Below are positions 46,144 through 60,329 of a DNA stretch of 64,000 bases, in pieces. Where the stretch lies: assembly GCA_013400155.1 (NCBI GenBank), contig VXBM01000008.1:2975708-3039707 (forward strand), given 5' to 3'. How positions within the stretch are numbered: position 1 is the stretch's first letter; every line of letters begins with the position of its first letter. The notes beneath the pieces are model-generated. The model saw only the letters and a list, made by a program, of their open reading frames with translations. It searched no databases and was not told where the DNA came from. The stretch is from Helopsaltes ochotensis (Eukaryota; Chordata; Aves; Passeriformes; Locustellidae). Position numbers and translations under genes: made by a program.

Positions 46144-49100
46144 CAGGAGACACGCAATAACTTCTGGGTGCTTTTGACAGACCCTATAAGTGGCCTGGCA
46201 CAAAAACTCACGTTCAAGAAGACAATTAATATTTGAAAAGGGGGTCTACATCTTGTTGAATCAATACTGTGTCAAGACTGTAAACCATTCTCAGCCGCTA
46301 GCAGAGACACCGAGAGTAGAGAATGCTACTCATGATGTACCTAAAGGACAGATTTGGGGCACTTCTGTAAGGAGCCTGCAACTCATCTGTTGCAACACTC
46401 AGCAATGAGACACCTGGTCTCAGCAAGCTGATAAAACACAGAGATTGTGGTGCACAGGCCTCCTAATGGAGAAGCCCTGTTTCTGAAACATTTATGTGGA
46501 GTCATGACCTGCTGCATAGCCAGGAAAAAGGAAATAAGGAGTCTTGAAGTGTGACTAAACCTGCTTTGTCCAAGAGTCAGAAAACTCTTCTGGGTACATA
46601 TACATATATATCAAAAGGTGTTTTTTCTTTCTAATAACCTTTAGAATCTCAGTCCTTTAGAATATCTGCAAAAAAAACAAGACAAATGGGATGTCACAAG
46701 TTGTTAAGTAACTTGACTGAAGTTATGCAGCTGAGTAAAGGGTAGCAGAGTCAAGAATAAAATCCAGGTCTTTCCACATCTGGTTTGTCACTTCAATCCA
46801 TAGATCCCATTGGTTTTTTAGTTCCTGAAGGTTGTTCTTATCTCACTTTATCTCCAAATGAAGACTATTCTTTTCTTTATTGTGCCTCATGTATTCTGGA
46901 TGTGAAAGAGTGAGTAACCCCAGAAACATTATGGGGAAGAACCTTATCTGTGTCTTTTTAATACGCTGACTACTGCAAAAAGGAGATGCTTACATCTTCT
47001 TTTACATATCTTATTGAGATTCAGCATAATTGTATCCGGGACAAATTTTATCTCTGGGGGAAGGGGTAAGTATCTCTTTAGAAGTTCAAAAACAAACCTC
47101 TTTGCAACATGAAAAAAGTGTGATATGTGATTTGGAAATAGCTTGTTTCTCAGCAGCTGGCACAATAAATGCGAATAACAAAAGAACTCTTTTCCATGGA
47201 TTCTCTATACCTATGGGAAGGAAAAGACCTGTATAACAGCTTCCTGCTTATTTGGCATGGAAGTAATTTTTTTAAAGTCAATTGAAAAACATATGCTAGT
47301 GTCTGCTATGGAGGCACAGTCTTTCCATACTATTCACTATATAAATACTTTTTTTATCAATTGTATGTAGCTGCCAGTTTGTTTCTGCTAGCTGGTTGAA
47401 CCTAAGTGTTTCTGTTAGTGTATTTGGAAATCCAGAGAAAATATGGAGGCAGTTACTTTTACAAAGTGGGAATCTCTTACATATTTCTGATGCAGTTTGT
47501 GTAAGGTCTAAATCTACTGTAAGAAATTCTTGGCGAAATAAATGTATGGGGTTAAATTTTATCAACACGTGTGCCAATGTACTAAATGGTAGTCTAACAC
47601 TGCCGTGTGAAGAAAGCTTTAGCAGTGCTAAACCAAACCAGTACAAAAGCAGTACATACCAAAGGTTCACAGCCAAAAATGTCTCTTGGATTCATCTGCT
47701 CTGGCAAAAGAGCTAATTGATGCAATACATTTAGAGAGATAGTGATTAATTTTGACATGTATGCTTTTCATCATTTGAAATCTGAAATGTATTCTAATCT
47801 CATTACATTTTGCAGAAGACTTGATATTAAATTCAGCCAGAAAACGATACCTATAGATAGTGTTTCTGATCTGAGACTGGTAAGGTATTATTTTATTAAT
47901 ATAATAGATTTCACCTTCTTAAATCGGCACTTCTTTTTCTCATTTCAGCTGAGATTTAGGCAGTTTTGCTCTGTGAGACTCATCAGATCAATAATGGAAC
48001 AAATGGAAGCTTGGTAATGACTTACCTAAACAAGTGCTGCGCCCTCATCCTTCCAGGTTAATATGTCTATGACCAAGTGACTGCACAACCACCCAGAAAT
48101 GTGATGCATTATCTGAGAAAAAAATTTATATTCAAACTGACATGATGAGACAAAAAAATGGAGGGCAGGCAAAGAGAGTAAAAATGTATCAGCATGGAGG
48201 CGGGAAGGAAGGATAGCAGGAAGTTGATGAGGAGACAGAAGTAAGGACATGAAAGAATTAATGAAGCTTGACAGGAAAGAGGATGAAAATAATTTATCAG
48301 GCTATAGGGACCTTCAGAATTTTAATTCATTTTTCTGGTGCTTTTGTTTAGAAAATTTATATTTAGGACCTGAGATCTTTAACAGCAATCAAGGCAGCAG
48401 CTGAAGTTTCAGCTGCTTCTATAGAGGGAACCTAGAGTCCTTTTTGTCAAATGCAAAGGTGAAATCCAGAGTACTTGCATGTGGGGAAGGATCATCGATT
48501 AACTTTGAACACAATTTTTCTAATTATTTGTGAAATAATGCTTTAATACAACAATTTCAAACTTGCTATTGAAGGCTTCTGTTAGAGGAATATTGCTATG
48601 CATATATTATTTATGTTCAAGTGAAGTCAATATTAACAGTTCTCCCCATTTCAGTGTTCATACCACAGCCACCTGCAAAAATAGGGATTTGCCTGTTTAG
48701 CCAGCAGCCAAATTTAAAGGGAGTTATCCAGCCTTTACAAAAACACCCTGAATTTTTGTGGGCCCATGACCTGGAAATCTTGAAGAGATGTACTGATTGA
48801 GTAGGATACTTGTGTGTGGGATACAGAGAACATATTGTCCTAGTCTACAGGTTGCCGATTAATTAGGACTGGAGTAATTTTAGGCTAGTCAATGCTTAGT
48901 TTTCATCCAATCTATTTTATGAAATTGGAATGCTACACATGAAATTACACTGACATAATTTCAATGTAAAAGTTTAATAATGTTTAGATAAAATGAAATG
49001 CAAATTGAATGCTTGTCTGCTATTCTTATTGGAATGCTTGTCATCATGCTTTGTTTAGTTGTTTGTTTTCCCCAAGTACAGAAGAACCATTCATAAAACT

Positions 49101-50040
49101 TCATCTAAAAGAACAGATTAAAACACAAGCAAAATAAACCTGCCAATATTCTACGTATAAAACAACTGAGAAGAAAGTAATGCACTTAGGAATTTCAATC
49201 TTTCAACAGTCTCCAGCTGCATATCAGTCATGATAGCAAATGCCATATCTCCCTGAATCCCTATCATGCATTTGGAAATTGCTGTAATTTATCAAAGCTG
49301 CAATACAAGTCAAGTTTTGGCAATAAATGAGGTTTGAGGGGATCTGATCTCCATTCACAGCATGTTTCATTCAGTATCAACCAAAGACTGTGACTTTTTC
49401 CTGCTAGTGCTACAGCTTTTGAAAAGCAAAGGAGAAATCAGCAGAATATAAACTGATAAATTTGCCTGTGGTTTGGTACTATATAAAATTTTCTTTTGCC
49501 TTTACTTTCTCTCTCTGAAGTGGCCATAACATAGTAGTATTCCCCATCATAACACATAATCTCCCCAGGGAATCATTGCAAATTTGAGAACAAACCACAA
49601 ATACAGTTTCATTAGAATAATTCATATCCTCCCAATTCATCAATTTTGAAGAGAAACAGATCTCTTCCATATTTTGGTCTAAATTTTTGATGTGGTCAAT
49701 ATCTTTGGATGATGTTATTCTTTGTCTTGTTTATTCTTTTTTTATTGCATAATTTACAAAATAAAATCTAAAAAACTCTAAGTGATAACACAAATGTAGG
49801 AATTTCCTCAAGCCATCTATTTAGATTGTACAATGGGACCAGAAAAGAATTACCTTATTTTGGAAAAAGTTCATGAATCAGAAAGCATTCCTAACTACCC
49901 TATCTTTAGAAAGGGTACTGGGGCTAACCTAACATTGACACAAATAAGAAAAAATTGCAAAGACAGGAATTTGCTTGGACTGTTTTAAGGCTTTTTTTAA
50001 GATGTAAAAAGATGTATTTTATGCTGCTTTTTTTGCATTC
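46144..50040. other. Unassigned AT-rich non-coding DNA
   Basis: No gene is supported. Overlapping frames of 126 codons (minus, 47296-47676) and 106 codons (plus, 47396-47716) cover the same bases and have no recognisable domain. A splice-acceptor-like pyrimidine tract ends at 47948 and is followed at 48014 by a possible donor. Confidence 0.5.
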
Positions 50041-50072
50041 AGTAATAAATAAAATAAATAAATAAAAATATT
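50041..50072. repeat. (AATA)n simple repeat
   Basis: A short imperfect run of AATA/AAATA units inside A/T-rich sequence. Confidence 0.85.
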
Positions 50073-53000
50073 TTATTTTGACAATGTACGCCTTTTCTAT
50101 TTTATTTTCTCTCAGGCTGAGTCCTACATTTATAGCCTCAGCTTTTCTCAAGAAAGAGTTTGCTTAGTAATTGCCTTAATAGATGCATAGTGAAACACAT
50201 TGATAAAGATTTCTATTTATATTACTATTTATATTCCATTTAACTCCATGCTACTGCACCCAGATGATGGATTTCCTTACAGTGTCCTTTACTACCATGG
50301 CAGAGTAGTAACTAATTTAATCTGCCACTAGATGTCATTCCTTTTTCATGCAAATTTGAACAATAAGAATTTCTAGTTTAAAATTTCAGTTAAAAACATA
50401 GGTATTAACATCAAATTTGCTGTATCCACACCTAAAATAATTTCTTTTTTATCTTTTTCACATACTAAGAGGGTGTTGCAAACTTACTGTGAACTTTCAG
50501 CAGGTCCATCTGTGCTTAAATGTAAAGGTGAAAAGATTATGTATGCTCAAACAGCCTGTTGTTGTTCTATTTGTATAATTAAGCAATCCACAGTAGAAGA
50601 GATTGTTTCTACTAAGTGCATTTCAAATTAGAGATATATAGTTTTTATATTTTTGTTTAAAATATATTTTTATGTTTGTTCAGCCCCAAATCCTTTTCTT
50701 CTAAACAGAACTGCTTTTGCTTAGTGTGTGTACCTCTCTGCTCAGAACCAGTTTCCTTGTCGTCTTTTCTCACACCCTCTCTGATCTGTTTGGATGTTTC
50801 CTTTCATGGCTACTGAAAATTTGCAAAGCAAACTTGCTAATGCAGTTCCTCAGCCTTTTTGTGCCTTGCTGGAGGTTTCATTCTGGATAGTGACAGACAC
50901 CTGTAAAGGCCCTTATTCTTTTGATTATCTGTGCTGTTTAAAAAATGTAGCTGTTTCCTTCCATGTTGTGAGATGAAGATCTCTGAGAAATCTAAGCAGT
51001 CTATAGAAAAGACTGTAAAATTTTATCTTCAATACTCAGAAATTCACGTTTTAAAATATGGGGAGCTTATTGATTTTGGGGTAAAAAAAATATTTATTCA
51101 ACATTAATTTTATTTATTTTTTTTAGCTGTGCTCTAATATTAAGTTGAATACACACCATAAGAATAATAGACAAAAGTTTCATAATCTTTATGCCAATAA
51201 TTGGATAGCCTTCAGCATATATTTCACAGTGCTTCATCAATGGTTCTGGGCAAGGATGCAGCACCAATTTTTCAAATATGCTCTGCAATCATTTAAATAA
51301 CATTAAATGTAATAAAAATGTATTCAGTGAAGCATGAAAATCTCATACTCTATTTTCTGTAATCTGTGATCACAGCAGGGATGGTGACTTTCTGGTGCTT
51401 TGTGAAGGCATGATGTATTTGAAATGCATAATATAGCCATTGTTTTAATATGTGCTAACATATTTTGAACAGTTTGAGGTTATTTGTAATAACCTCTTAG
51501 AACACAGAAAATTTACTGGTGATTATATTCTGCTGAAATGTTAAGATGCTGCATTTCCTAACAGTACCGGTTTCCTAACCTTTGGTATCAAATATTGATG
51601 TTGCCTTTAAATTTCACCTTCAGTTCCATATGCTTTATCAACCTGCAAACTGTTTATTTGAAAAGTGTAAATCTCTGGAATACCTGTACGTTATATTATT
51701 AGAGATACTTTTGATACCATTTTTTACTTTAAAGATTGACAATGAATCAAATTAAATATAATACCAAGAAGACAAGCCTATCACAGAATTCAAGTATTAA
51801 AATTTAAATATTGCAGAAACCTTATAAAATTCTGCTTACTGTATCTTGAAATGTAATTGCTCTTTCATTTTTCCCCCTATTATGGAAGACATGCCGTTTC
51901 ATTGTTGAGAAACATCTGTAAGCAACATAGAAACTGAATTTTCTTGAGACAAGAATTCTCATATTTGAGATTTTGGAAAAATCTGGTTCCTCCATGGATT
52001 CTCTCTGTCATCCACAGACCTGTTGTTTTCAGTGTTATTCCTTGCAAAATGACCCTCATGGATCAGTGTTCCAGTGCTTCCATTAGAAATAGATTCTGTT
52101 AGCACAGTACTGGGTCACTGGCTGTGGTTTGGCTCCCCTCTCCTTACCAGAATTAATTCTCCAATTGAATTGTTTCACTGTAGAAGTAGGAAATAATCAA
52201 TAATCTTTAGAAGTGCCAGATAAATAATGCTACTGTGGAAGAAGTGTTGGCATGATTAGAGGAATGGCCTCTTCATTGGAACATCCCACTTCAGAACAAT
52301 TTCCTTTTTCTCTATGCTAGAGCTGATAGATATTTTATGAGTCACTCACCTGTACTCTATTTTGATTTGAGTCAGACTTTTACATGAAACATAGCTTGTA
52401 CAGTGTCAGAAGCTGAATAGGCCATAAATGTTGAAACCCCTTGGCTGGAACTGTCAATTACCCAAAGAAAGGAATCAGTCCTCTCATGGCAGGTACCAGA
52501 TGCTTTTGCTTGTTTCATTCTCTCCAGCAGGATTGCAGCCCAGCTTTAAAGGCTTTGGTCATAAAGCTCCTTTTAGATTCCAAGGGTGCCAGTATTACTG
52601 CTCTCTTCCTCTTAAACGTTAACACTTCCAGCATATGCCAGATGTCATCTTATTTCCTAAGATGAAGCTAGTGGTGTTTAAAATAGCTCTTATGTACCTC
52701 ACTATCTAAAGAAATTCTCTCCATACTCCCTCAGTATGAGTTAGCTTTCAAATGCCTGCTATGTTACTATGAATTAGCTTTCTGTTTAGTAGTTTATGTC
52801 TTCTCAACTAATATGAATGACAGATAGGCATTTAATAAGTCACAGTGCTGGTCCTGAATGTTTCAGGAAATTTTCTATTATCATTTGGGGTAGTAGAAAC
52901 TGGCCTAAAATATTTCATATTTTATGCTTGCAGTTTAAACAAAATGTCTTCTACTGATTTATAGTACAGAAGAGCTATTTCCCAGCACAACTTAATCAAA

Positions 53001-53380
53001 GGATGGAGATGGCTAATTCCCTAAAACACTAATCCAGTTCCTCAGCTGTGGCAAACTCGCCTTTCTCTCTCATAATTAGTTGATCTCATGTTGAAATGAT
53101 AAGATTTCAAAACCTTCAAGGAAAGATATAAAAAGTAGCCCTCATTATGTCATTATAGAAACATATTTTCGGTTCATGCGAAGGAAAAGACTCATACAGG
53201 TAAACTACAACGACATTCAGATCCTAAGTAATTTTTCTTTTCCAGCGGCTTCTCATTTTTTTATTTGACCTATGGTATAGTTAGATAAACTGCTCCTACT
53301 GATTTTTCTCCAGCTTTCATAGGATTTTAGGCTTCTTGCAAGTTTATGTTAATTCTAAATAAAGACAAAAATAAAAATTA
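50073..53380. other. Unassigned AT-rich non-coding DNA
   Basis: No gene or recognisable mobile element. The overlapping frames at 52428-52665 are short and not recognisable. Confidence 0.5.
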
Positions 53381-53419
53381 AAAAGACCCAAACCCCCCCA
53401 AAAACAAACAAACCCAACC
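53381..53419. repeat. A/C low-complexity tract
   Basis: A-rich and C-rich runs (including C7) with CAAA units. Similar in kind to the block at 25.7 kb but shorter. Confidence 0.8.
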
Positions 53420-56400
53420 TTGAGTCCCTAATTAGTGCTTAAAATAGGGGTTTTACCCTGGACGAACATACATGGTTAACAGCTATGACGGCCATTTTAT
53501 GTTATGGTGATCCTTTCAAAACTACTTTTTTTAAAAGCAAAGAAGAATTAAATTACTTGCTGTGCTATAACTAACTCTTGATCCTGAATAATCATGGTAG
53601 TTTGCAAAATAGCTCTGTAATTAAAATTCCTGGATTAATATTGTTGATTTAAGTTTTGAGCATCACATTGCTAATAAATCTGACGGTATTGGCTTTAGCA
53701 ACATACATTACTCATGAAAAATACAGCTCTGAGTTTTAAGAAAATTCATTCCTCTGCACTTCTAAAATGTAACAGTGATTTTTCCTTCAATCAATAAATA
53801 AAAATAACAGACATTACTATCATTAGTCTGAAACGGCAGTCTTCTTCATTTTAACTGGAGACCTTGCACAAGCTTATTTTATTTAATAAACCAGAATGAA
53901 ATTGTTTATACACCTAGACAAGCTAAACCTAATGCGAAATGATTTTCCCAGTTTATCAGGCAGGCTCTGAAGGATGAAGATGTGAGTACACAAAGGAAGT
54001 ACTGTAGGTAATTTTAACAGCTTTTAAAGCAAGCCAAGTTTTTGATAACATTAGGGAGATGAAAATAGATATTTCTTGAGCAGAATGCCACATCAGCATA
54101 TTTTTTATCTTTGGTACAGGGCACTGAAAGTAAAATCATCAAGCTCACATGACATTTATAGACAATATGTTGAAGAAATTAAAAACATTTTAGTTTAGAG
54201 AAGTAACATGTATAGATTACCTGAACAGTTTCATTTCTACTTCTTGCAAGATACTAAATACTGAAGATACTATCATAACACAAATATTTTTTAGTCTGTA
54301 AAAATCAGTTATTATCTTGTAACCCGCTACAAATCAGCAGTTTTAATGCATATTGCAACTATACATTTGGTATCTGTTCTTCACTGAAACAGATTTGTAG
54401 GGTTATTTTAGATAGTGTTTTCACTGTTATGATAATATAAAGTAAGTGATTTTCTTTTCATTTCAGAAATTTTCTGTAGTAGAAACCATCAATTCCCAAA
54501 GTTATAGGTCACCTTTTATATTTTCCATATTTAGAGAATAATTACATTTGTTATGTTGCAAGGTCCTATCTTATACAGTAAGCATGCAAGGACAGATTTA
54601 ATTTCTGTTGCAGACTGCAAAAAAATTCCCTGGGAGGATTTTTTTCATCTGACTTTTGATGTGTAGAGTGTGGATGTATATATCTGAACTATTCATCCTA
54701 AGCCTCTTTTACAGCTGATGAAAAGGAAGAGGCACTTCCAAGCGTGATTCATAGAACTGTTTTTAGATATTTATTTTGGCATGAGATGAGCTGCCATCAG
54801 AGTGTCTATTTATGTTCATTAGCTGCTGTGAAGATAACAAAATCACTATCTCTGATGTAGACATATGCATTTCCTTTCTGTGGCACCAGCATGCTTAGCA
54901 TTAGGTTTTCAAAATGCAAAATTCTTTCCATAGTGCTGAAAAGAAAAACTGCTTAAGCATATATACATACATACTACATACAGGAAGAATGCTTCATCAC
55001 CCACAAGTTCCCCATAAATTTCTGTGAGAAAAGCTGCATGTTTTGTTTGACATTGAGTTAGGTGCCTATAATGGGTCTTTTTGACACCAAGATTTATAAA
55101 TTTGAAAAGATATGTCATAGACAATTATGAAAACTTTCTATAAACCTTTGCATAAGCATGTGGAATCTGCCTCAGTTTCACACATATAAATTGTGTGGGA
55201 CGTTAGGGGCACTGCTTCCATCAGTCAGTCTCGTGTAATGAGGTCTTTGTGTTCCTCTGACTGAATTCCTCTTTGTGTAGGAACATGCCTTTTAGGAAAT
55301 CTTTTAATTTTGTTTTTCAGAAGAACAGAGCTCAGTCCACAAATGCATATCCTGTGCCTTGGAAAAACACAGGTGGTTTCTTCCCCCCCTATATATAGAC
55401 TAAACAGCTCAAAAACAAAAAGGGAAAAGGAAGGAAACTCATCATAAACTTCCTTGTGCTTTCCACTTCTCAGACACAGCCTTAGAACCTCAGTCAGTAA
55501 GCAGCAGAGTGGAAATGCAATGGCTGTTTTTTCGCTCTGTCACTTCACTTTTTTTTTTCTTTTTCAGTGGTTTCCAGCTCAGTCTTATCCTTTCATAACT
55601 GACAGAAGTTTTTTGGGGCTACCTTGCAGCTGCAGAAGTCTGTAGTACAACTATTGCAGATTAAAGGCAGGGAAGGCAGTGCAGAAGTCAGAAGTGAGCC
55701 CAGAAGGAAATCAAAGGAATTTGCTTCTTGAGCTTTTTTCTTACAATTCTGTTTAAAATAAGTGTTTGATATTTCTGTATTTAAGTATATAAATTTTTTA
55801 ATCAGAGCATATAGTTATTTTTGTACATAGTTAAGAATACATGTTATTATACTTCTCTATGTGGACATTTATTACGCAGTAAGCATATATAGGCTGTCTC
55901 TTTAGGAAAAGTGAATTTAATGTAAAAAAAAAGGCAATGTTCACTAAATTCAATTCTTAATATCTTAACTTTTCTTTATTCTGAGTGAAGCTAGCATGCA
56001 GTATTTCTGTCCTATTATAATAGTCCTCCATAGCATTTTTAATTATCATCATAATTTAATCCTGCCCTTTCAGCTTGCAAAAGTATAAAATATTAGCTCT
56101 GAAGCTTTTTCAACATTATGACTAAAGTATATGCTACAGCAGTTATAAATCTAGTCTGGAAAAATGTTGTATGAAGAATTAGGGGTACATTCCCCTGAAA
56201 TGTCAGTCATAACAAACTAACAGATATTTCCTAGGTATTGTTGAGAGAAGCATCAGAAGGAAATATCAGATAGTAGTGTCAATTTCAATTCCTGCTGTCG
56301 GTAGCTATCAACAAGTATGTCATAACACATCATAACATATATTCCAAAGCACATGTTATTCCATAATTGTGCCATTCACACTATTATTCCATCCTTTCTT

Positions 56401-57820
56401 TACAGGATATGGGACTCTAAAATATAAGAAAAATAACAAAAGGTGTGAAAATTTAAGTTCATGGAGGTTCCAAATTCCCTCAGAGGTCATTCTGTAGTAG
56501 TAATATAAATGTCAAAAGATCCAATAAATATTATTGGTTGTTTGAAAGTGCTGAGTTAGCTTAGAGGTCATAGCAACATACAATCTGCTGTGTAACTTTT
56601 TCAGTGGTTTACAATAAGTCTGGAAAGTAAGTCACTGGAATCCAGCAGAAATAAAATGGATTAGATGCTGTTTCTTTGTTACATGGAACACAGGCTCGTG
56701 TCATTGATAGCCTTCTTTTTGTTAGGGTGCTACCATGGTAAAAAAGAAAAGCATAGACCAAAAGAATAGGAACAGAGAATGAACATTCATTTCCCGAAGA
56801 AGTCCTGTTAATATTTGCAGATCATTTTGTTTAAAAAGAATAGGTATAAGAGAAAAGTTAACAGATACACAGTCATTCATCTTTCACTTTAACAAAGACT
56901 TCTATTAAGTCAAGAGGAACATTTGGCATATGCTCCAACTGACTTAAAGAAATGTGGAAAAATATTGGGAAATCATATTTTAGTTTATAGTGTAAGTTTT
57001 CTACGTCTTCAGGTGACAGGAGAACATGAAATATGTCAGACGTGTTCCTGAAGAATACACATTTCTGAATTATTTGAGAATTGCACATCAATATGTGGTT
57101 CTTTCAGATACCACAGAGAGAAAGATATCACCAAATTGCCTGCTATTCTCTCAATTGCCTGTGTCACTTAGGGTAATCCAAGTTGATGCTTAACCTTAAT
57201 TTTCAATTTCAGAAAATCAAGAAGATATCCTCATCTGAGTATGAGAGCAGAATAAGAAATGCTTTCCATTATGAATATCCTGCCTGAATAAATATTACAA
57301 GTTGAAAAGCAGTTGCTAATCAGACTCTGGTCTAAATCTATGAAGGCAACCATGAAAGGAAGTCTACCAAAGCTATATTTTGTCTACAGTGATCCACTTG
57401 CCACAGACTGACTGGAATTATTGATCTCACCTAACCTGGTCCATGTAAATGTCAGATATATAGCACTTTTCCTAGCTTCCTCTATATTGTGAGAGGAGAG
57501 GCTGGCCCTTCAGAGGGACACTCCACCCAATTCTTGATGCTTAGATATGTGCTTGGGTGTTGGTATTTATGACTTCCATCTGAACTCTTGAGCTGGCTGT
57601 GACACAAGAAGGGTGTGTCACCTATTTTATCCAAGTACCTTTCAATAGGGAGAATGGTGCAATTTTTAGGACAACTGATGAAAAGGGCTCTCTTCAAGTT
57701 TTGAAAAATAAAAGGTTTTATTGAACTTACAGTACATTCTCTTTGTCTTCTCTAAGTAAAATCCTAATTTCAGTCAAGACTGAAATACAGGGAGCTAGTA
57801 AATCCACACTATGGCAACCG
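53420..57820. other. Unassigned AT-rich non-coding DNA
   Basis: No gene is supported. Possible splice acceptors (long pyrimidine tract plus CAG) end near 54475, 55320 and 55567. The one at 55320 is followed after 50 bases by CAG/GTGG. A 72-codon minus-strand frame at 56873-57091 has coding-like composition but no recognisable family. Confidence 0.5.
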
Positions 57821-57871
57821 AAAACCTACATTAAGAGAAAGTATGAGGTATAAAACCTACATTAAGAGAAA
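57821..57871. repeat. 20-bp direct repeat, period 31
   Basis: AAAACCTACATTAAGAGAAA occurs identically at 57821-57840 and 57852-57871. The 31-bp period suggests a recent local duplication with partial retention. Confidence 0.95.
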
Positions 57872-58319
57872 CTTAACTCAAGGTTCTACTTTTCATTGGA
57901 CATAGGTAAAACATCTAACCTAAATCAAATTTCTGTTTTTGAGGGTTAAGTGAATAAAAAGATGACTTAGCAAAGTAGCACAAGAAGTACCTGCTCTGGC
58001 TTTTTTTTTTTTACAAGGTTTCACACTAGTTTCTGGTGAATGTTAGACATTGTGACTAGCAATTTCTACTTTTCCTCCACTCTAGCAATAATAGTGACAG
58101 TAGTCTAGAAAGTTTCGAAATCCCATTGATTGACTCGAAAATAAATCTCAGGCTTTTGAATTGCTCAGGCATATTTGAAAATATCAATCATCCTTCTCAT
58201 GCCCTTTTATCCTCTTTTGGTTACTCAGGATCCTCTAATTGTTCAAAAATGCACATTTGCAATATAGCATATACTGTTGCTTTAATTTCTTGTCTGTATT
58301 TCCCAGTTGCCAAACTGAG
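57872..58319. other. Unassigned non-coding DNA
   Basis: AT-rich spacer with a poly-T run near 58001-58012. No gene is recognisable. Confidence 0.5.
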
Positions 58320-58370
58320 ATATATATATATATATGAATAAATACAGTGCATGGATATATATATATATGT
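58320..58370. repeat. Two (AT)n runs
   Basis: An AT dinucleotide run at 58320-58335 and another at about 58355-58368, separated by about 20 bases. The two can pair with each other as well as with themselves. Confidence 0.92.
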
Positions 58371-60329
58371 ATGGATTCACATATTCTCTGTAATATAGTT
58401 AATGAAAGAAAAGTATTCAACCAAGTTGCAGTAGAAATCAAAAGAGTACATGTGTAAGGGAGATAAATTAAAATCTAAATTCCTTGCTCAGTGGAGAGTA
58501 TCCATGTGTATGATTGATAAACTTGGAGTACCTATTAAGATTTTTAAATACTTTGTCTAAAATAAAGATCTTAGTAGATTTAGGACAAAGAGTTTCTTTT
58601 TCCAGAAAGAGGCATTATCAACAGATATTGGCTAGCTGAAGTGGAACATTGGCACTGGCATAAAAGACCTCCCTTGTTTGATAGGCAGGTTCCATAATAT
58701 GTTAAGCCAGATTTTTCTGGTCTTAAAGAACCTCTTAGGAATTCTCCATCTATTAAAGTGTGGTAAGGTTAAAAAGGGATAGTACTTGTCAACTTATGAA
58801 CTGCTTTGACAGCATACATCAGTCTATCCCCTGATAACCACCAAAGACTTTTTAAAATGTCACCATCACTAGACAGCAATAATCACAAAAGCATACTTTA
58901 TGTTCATGCTTTGATGTTCTATGGAAAGGCACTATGAAATTTACAATCTGTCACAATTACACAAACTCAGGAGAGTTTATTGCCCGGTGAAGCTTCAGTC
59001 ATGAAAAACTCAAAAAAGGTACCACAACAAACTTGTAAAAGTTTGATTTGTATTAAACTCGAGGCATGAATATAAATGTATCTGCACAATACAATCATGT
59101 AGCTCATAGCTGATTTTAAATTATTAAGTTGTCTCACTGTATTGTGGCTTTTTTTTCAAAGTGCCAAAGAAAGGGCTAGTAACTTTTCTGTGATGAGAAC
59201 AAATGGTGAATCAGGACATCATAATCCTGTTTTCTGATTTCTTCTGTGAGGAGATATATTTACCCAGTTTAGGGTATCTTTCTCCATCTGTTGGCACAGC
59301 TGTGTTAACAACGTGTGAACAAGGCAACCAGTCCTTCACCCACTTTGTTCCCCCTTCCACTGACCCTTCTATCTCCAAAAGCTTTCCTCTAGTGCTTGCT
59401 TTAAGGCAACTAGCACAGAAATATAAAGATATTTGTGCCTACTTCTCATATTTTTTTAAAAAATCTATTCCATCAGACTCAGTTGTTGGACTTTTTTAGT
59501 TGGTTTGTTTTTTCTCTGTGAACAGAACAAAGTAATCTGAAAGAAATTTCCCAGTAAAACTGAGCTAAAAAAAAGTATTAGACCCTAATGGTCCTTAATG
59601 CAGTATAGTTTAGTACTAATTACTCACTGCTGAGGAGTCTGGACTGCATTCAGTGCACACATTAATTCCCATCACTTATGTGCTCTGAAGGCACAACACC
59701 ACAGGCATTAAGATTTAGATATTTCTCCTGTTTTGTCTGTTCATGGACCTAGGATAGGACCAATATGCCTGATGAGTTACAAGCCATTGAAAATAATCAC
59801 AGCATTTCTTCCACGCCTCTTTTTTTTCAGTTCAAGTAGGTTTTGGAGCACTATTCATATGATTAGAAACCAGATATTATTTTAAATCACCTTTTTATTC
59901 TGCAAAATGATAGTCTCAACTTTAGATTTTACTGAGGTATTTCTACCTGACATTTTAAGAACATGAATTTCAGATGGCCATTTTCTGACAAGCATATAAA
60001 AAGGTTAGTTTGAAGACTTTAACTTGTGTTAAACTGGGATAAAATGAGCTAATGAATTCAAATGTGCTGATAATTTATTAAGAAGTTGATGTGGCATACC
60101 TGCAAAATAAGGCAACTGAAAAGGCCTCCATTCCTCAAACAGGGGGTGACGAAAGATTGTCAAATCCATTGTTAATATGAAACCCTGTATTGACTAAATA
60201 TAAAATTTAATGCTTGATTTACAGATTCATTATATAAAGAAGCTAAAAGAATGAAGGAATGAAATCACAAGTATCCTTGAAAAGGAAATGAAACATCAGT
60301 TAACAATTTGGTGGTGCTAAGTTTTTAGA
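58371..60329. other. Unassigned AT-rich non-coding DNA
   Basis: No gene is supported. The 98-codon plus-strand frame at 59203-59499 has no recognisable domain. Confidence 0.5.

Noticed and set aside
47296..47716. Overlapping frames of 126 (minus) and 106 (plus) codons
   Set aside because: Mutually antisense over the same bases, with no recognisable domain or splice structure on either strand.
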